15,852 nt of DNA, from the NCBI GenBank assembly GCA_934527325.1, contig CAKTAG010000024.1:1-15852 (forward strand), in the 5' to 3' direction. Under the pieces are notes generated by a model that saw only the letters and a list, made by a program, of their open reading frames with translations, had not been told where the DNA came from and made no database searches. Below, piece after piece: positions 13,567 through 15,852 of this stretch (position 1 is its first letter; each line of letters opens with the position of its first letter). The DNA comes from an uncultured Candidatus Soleaferrea sp. GTDB lineage: Bacteria; Bacillota; Clostridia; Oscillospirales; Ruminococcaceae. A program made the translations under genes and the position numbers.

Positions 13567-15852
13567 ATGGTAAAAACAATATCTAAAATACAAAAAATAA
13601 ATATTAAAACACAACAAACAATTAGTACTATTAATAATAATTTTATTCAAAATTTATTTTCGATGTATAAATTTGGAAATTATATTTTTAATTTTGTTAA
13701 TTTTGTGTTTGATGTTAACGAAAAAAAAGAAGAACAACAAGAAAAATTATCTAATACAAAATTTGTTCCGTATTATATAAATAATAACTTGAATTATAAT
13801 ATATATAATAATAACTTTGTTTTTAACTATACAATAAAAAATAAAGTTAATAATTTAGGTTTTATGCAAAGTTATTTAAAAAATCAATATTTTAATTATA
13901 ATGATTTGTTGAATTTTGGTAATGTTGCTACTTATAAAAACATAGATAATTTTTTTAAAACAATATCTTCTTTTAATTTTAAAGTTAATGATGTTGTGAA
14001 TAAATGGGATTTAAAAAAAGAAAATAATTCAATTGCCTATTTTAAAAATATTTTAAAGAGTAGTGCTGTAACATTATTTAATAATAGTAAAATCTATAAT
14101 GGGGAAGCTCTAACTTTAAATAAGGCTACAATTTATAATAAGCATAGTTTTAATTCTGAAAATGCAAAGTTCTATAATAGTTATTATAAATTAAACAAAA
14201 TAGTAGAAAATGCAAACAATAATAATGTAGAAAAGTTGTTTTTAAATATTTTAAGCAGTAAACTTATTAATAAAATATATAAATCATGGTTTTTCACAGA
14301 TACACAAAAAAATGTAATTGCTAATATTATTGCTAAATCTGTAAACGAAAATGTGTTTATTTATAGTAATGAAAGTGTAAGTTACAAATTAAAAAGTAAA
14401 GATAATTTTGTTTTGTTAATGAATGAGATGTTAAATTTTTACATAAACAATGTGAAAAATGAGTTGAAGAAGCAGAGTTTATTTTCTAATTTGCAACTTA
14501 GGGAATTGAATTTTTATTTAAGTAATAAAGCTATAAAAAAATATATAGAGCAGATTTTAAATGTACATTACAGTGAAAGTAATAGATATTTAAAAAATAA
14601 AAAAGATATAAAAAAATTTTTTAATAAAATTTATAAAAATGTAATAATTGATGTAGAAGAAAAATCAAAAATATTTAATTTAACAAACAAGCAAGAAGTT
14701 AAAAATAAAGTTAGCAATATGTTTAAAGGTATTTATAACAAATATATCCAATATAATCAAAATGAAGAAGGGGTAGGTAGTTATAGATATAAGTTAAATT
14801 TATTAAATAAAGTAGAAAAAAATATTGTTGAAGAATTATATAAAAGTTTTACTAATCCAGATGAACAGTTAAAAAATATATCATTAATTAATAAAGTAAA
14901 TATTAAAAAAAATATTCAATATTTGATTTCTAAAGAATTAAAAAAAGAGAATGTAAGTAATAGTATAGTTTTTAATAATTTAGAAAGCAAATTGAAATAT
15001 TATGTAGAAAAAATTGTAAATGAAATAAATTTTGGCAATGTTGAAAATATTTGTGATATAAAAAATGTTAAGCAACAGGTAATAAATAAAAAAGACGTAA
15101 TAATTAAAAACATTATAGATAATATATTAAAAGATGAAGATATTAATAAATTAACAGTAATTAATAATGTAGATAATTTTGATGTTGTTTCTAAAAAAAA
15201 TTTGGTTGAGTATGTTAAAAATAATATTAATAAATTTGTTATAGAAAAACAAGATATTGAACTTTTTAATATGGTACTTAACACAATAGATAAAAAATTT
15301 AATTTTGCAAATATGTATAAATATGAAAATAAAATATTGCAAACACAAATCGATAGTGTAATGGACCATAAATATTATGAATATCAAAAAAGTTTGATTT
15401 CAAATTTGGTAACTAATGTTGAAAATAATTATATAAAAAATAATTATATAAATGAAAAGTTAGCTTATTTTAATTTTGGATTAATTAAAATGAGTGAACG
15501 TATTTTAAAGAATAATTTGAACAATACTGGTATTAAGTTGCAAAATAATATATCAAGTAAGTTAGTGTACTTAAATACAGGTAAGTTAGAAAATGAGAAT
15601 AACATTGAAAAAGATGATAAAATAGAAACGACAGAAAAAGTAAATACAAAGTTAATCAAAGAGATAGACAGAATTATAAAAAGTAAAGCAGTAGAAAGAG
15701 TAGACAAAAATATAATTGCTAACAAATTGATGCTGCAAAATAATATATCAAGTAAGTTAGTGTACTTAAATACAAGTAAGTTAGAAAATGAGAATAACAT
15801 TGAAAAAGATGATAAAATAGAAACGACAGAAAAAGTAAATACAAAGTTAATC
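13567..15852 (+). CDS. Giant Asn/Lys-rich protein of unknown function (3' truncated)
   Basis: The frame opens at ATG 13567 (GGGTG SD, 6 nt upstream) and runs without a stop for 762 codons to the window edge. I do not recognise it. The first 100 residues contain 22 Asn, the rest is mainly Asn, Lys, Ile, Leu, Tyr and Phe, and there is almost no Pro or Trp. No signal peptide, membrane helix or LysM motif is visible in this part. Charged heptad-like stretches suggest alpha-helix or coiled coil. From 15539 a 65-residue-period repeat begins. Base composition is more AT-rich than its neighbours (8 G/C in the 60 nt from 13621, against 23 in the 60 nt from 11221). In Afp-type loci this place usually holds a LysM baseplate gene; a length-determining (tape-measure) or fibre protein would fit size and repeats, but this is a guess. 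Confidence 0.6.
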   Translation, partial: MVKTISKIQKINIKTQQTISTINNNFIQNLFSMYKFGNYIFNFVNFVFDVNEKKEEQQEKLSNTKFVPYYINNNLNYNIYNNNFVFNYTIKNKVNNLGFMQSYLKNQYFNYNDLLNFGNVATYKNIDNFFKTISSFNFKVNDVVNKWDLKKENNSIAYFKNILKSSAVTLFNNSKIYNGEALTLNKATIYNKHSFNSENAKFYNSYYKLNKIVENANNNNVEKLFLNILSSKLINKIYKSWFFTDTQKNVIANIIAKSVNENVFIYSNESVSYKLKSKDNFVLLMNEMLNFYINNVKNELKKQSLFSNLQLRELNFYLSNKAIKKYIEQILNVHYSESNRYLKNKKDIKKFFNKIYKNVIIDVEEKSKIFNLTNKQEVKNKVSNMFKGIYNKYIQYNQNEEGVGSYRYKLNLLNKVEKNIVEELYKSFTNPDEQLKNISLINKVNIKKNIQYLISKELKKENVSNSIVFNNLESKLKYYVEKIVNEINFGNVENICDIKNVKQQVINKKDVIIKNIIDNILKDEDINKLTVINNVDNFDVVSKKNLVEYVKNNINKFVIEKQDIELFNMVLNTIDKKFNFANMYKYENKILQTQIDSVMDHKYYEYQKSLISNLVTNVENNYIKNNYINEKLAYFNFGLIKMSERILKNNLNNTGIKLQNNISSKLVYLNTGKLENENNIEKDDKIETTEKVNTKLIKEIDRIIKSKAVERVDKNIIANKLMLQNNISSKLVYLNTSKLENENNIEKDDKIETTEKVNTKLI
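15539..15657 (+). repeat. Near-exact repeat, copy 1 (195-bp period)
   Basis: 119 nt that recur at 15734-15852 with one difference, GGT versus AGT at codon 15580-15582 (Gly to Ser). The period is 195 bp, exactly 65 codons, so the protein frame is kept. The encoded unit includes LQNNISSKLVYLNTGKLENE and a charged tail KDDKIETTEKVNTKLI. The 76 nt between the copies (15658-15733) may be the rest of the unit. Confidence 0.9.
15734..15852 (+). repeat. Near-exact repeat, copy 2 (cut by window end)
   Basis: Second copy of the 119-nt element at 15539-15657, with Ser in place of Gly at codon 15775-15777. It is still matching when the window ends, so the true repeat is longer and more copies may follow. 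Near-identity at nucleotide level, including silent positions, points to recent duplication or ongoing homogenisation. Confidence 0.9.

Noticed and set aside
15424..15452. Short direct repeat encoding Asn-Asn-Tyr-Ile twice
   Set aside because: A 14-nt A/T-only duplication is unremarkable in this Asn-rich gene, unlike the 119-nt repeat downstream.
15000..15800. Several minus-strand open frames near the right edge
   Set aside because: AT-rich coding sequence on the plus strand gives long chance frames on the other strand; the plus frame is open throughout and has an SD and start at 13567.
1..15852. CRISPR array, tRNA, rRNA, insertion sequence or attachment site
   Set aside because: No spaced direct repeats of CRISPR type, no RNA gene, no transposase or integrase and no flanking duplications were seen in reading the window.

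Overview
The window is a very AT-rich, single-strand (+) gene array that encodes a contractile injection system (CIS; a phage-tail-like particle of the Afp/PVC/eCIS kind). It sits directly downstream of four genes for membrane or exported proteins. Shine-Dalgarno (SD) sites of the GGAGG/GAGGT type, frequent TTG/GTG starts, low GC and Lys/Asn/Ile-rich proteins suggest a low-GC Bacillota, most likely a clostridium. This is inference: the window holds no rRNA, tRNA or housekeeping marker to fix the taxonomy.

Layout. (1) 2-8163, envelope/regulatory part: a 5'-truncated membrane sensor with a HAMP segment and a class III cyclase-like domain that appears to have lost its metal-binding aspartates; a membrane-anchored MORN-repeat protein; a secreted TolC-like helical protein with an extra C-terminal region; and a 922-residue exported coiled-coil protein ending in a stalk-like domain. 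(2) 8192-9965, particle ends: a DUF4255/Pvc16-type cap protein, an unrecognised beta-rich protein, and a DUF4280 PAAR-like spike tip, with overlapping or abutting ends. (3) 10092-13536, tail body: one sheath, the main tube, a T4_baseplate-like assembly protein, a 57-residue DUF6760-like protein, and a second tube-like protein. (4) 13567 to the window end: an extremely Asn/Lys-rich open frame of at least 762 codons that runs out of the window and carries a near-exact repeat with a 195-bp (65-codon) period.

How it fits together. Sheath, tube, tube initiator, PAAR-like tip and Pvc16-like cap make up the contractile body. Spike/VgrG, LysM, gp25, baseplate J, AAA+ ATPase and any effectors are not in the window and would be expected downstream. 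Because the membrane/exported genes run straight into the CIS genes, they may anchor, gate or sense for the particle at the cell envelope; that link rests on gene order only.

The most notable non-coding signal is that two genes (MORN protein and sheath) have a strong SD placed far from the start codon, 47 and 96 nt upstream, with a hairpin filling almost the whole gap. Folding reduces the effective SD-start spacing to about 9-10 nt in both cases, and in both the unfolded leader would direct ribosomes to a tiny decoy ORF. A third, separate 23-bp hairpin lies after the main tube gene, where expression probably steps down.
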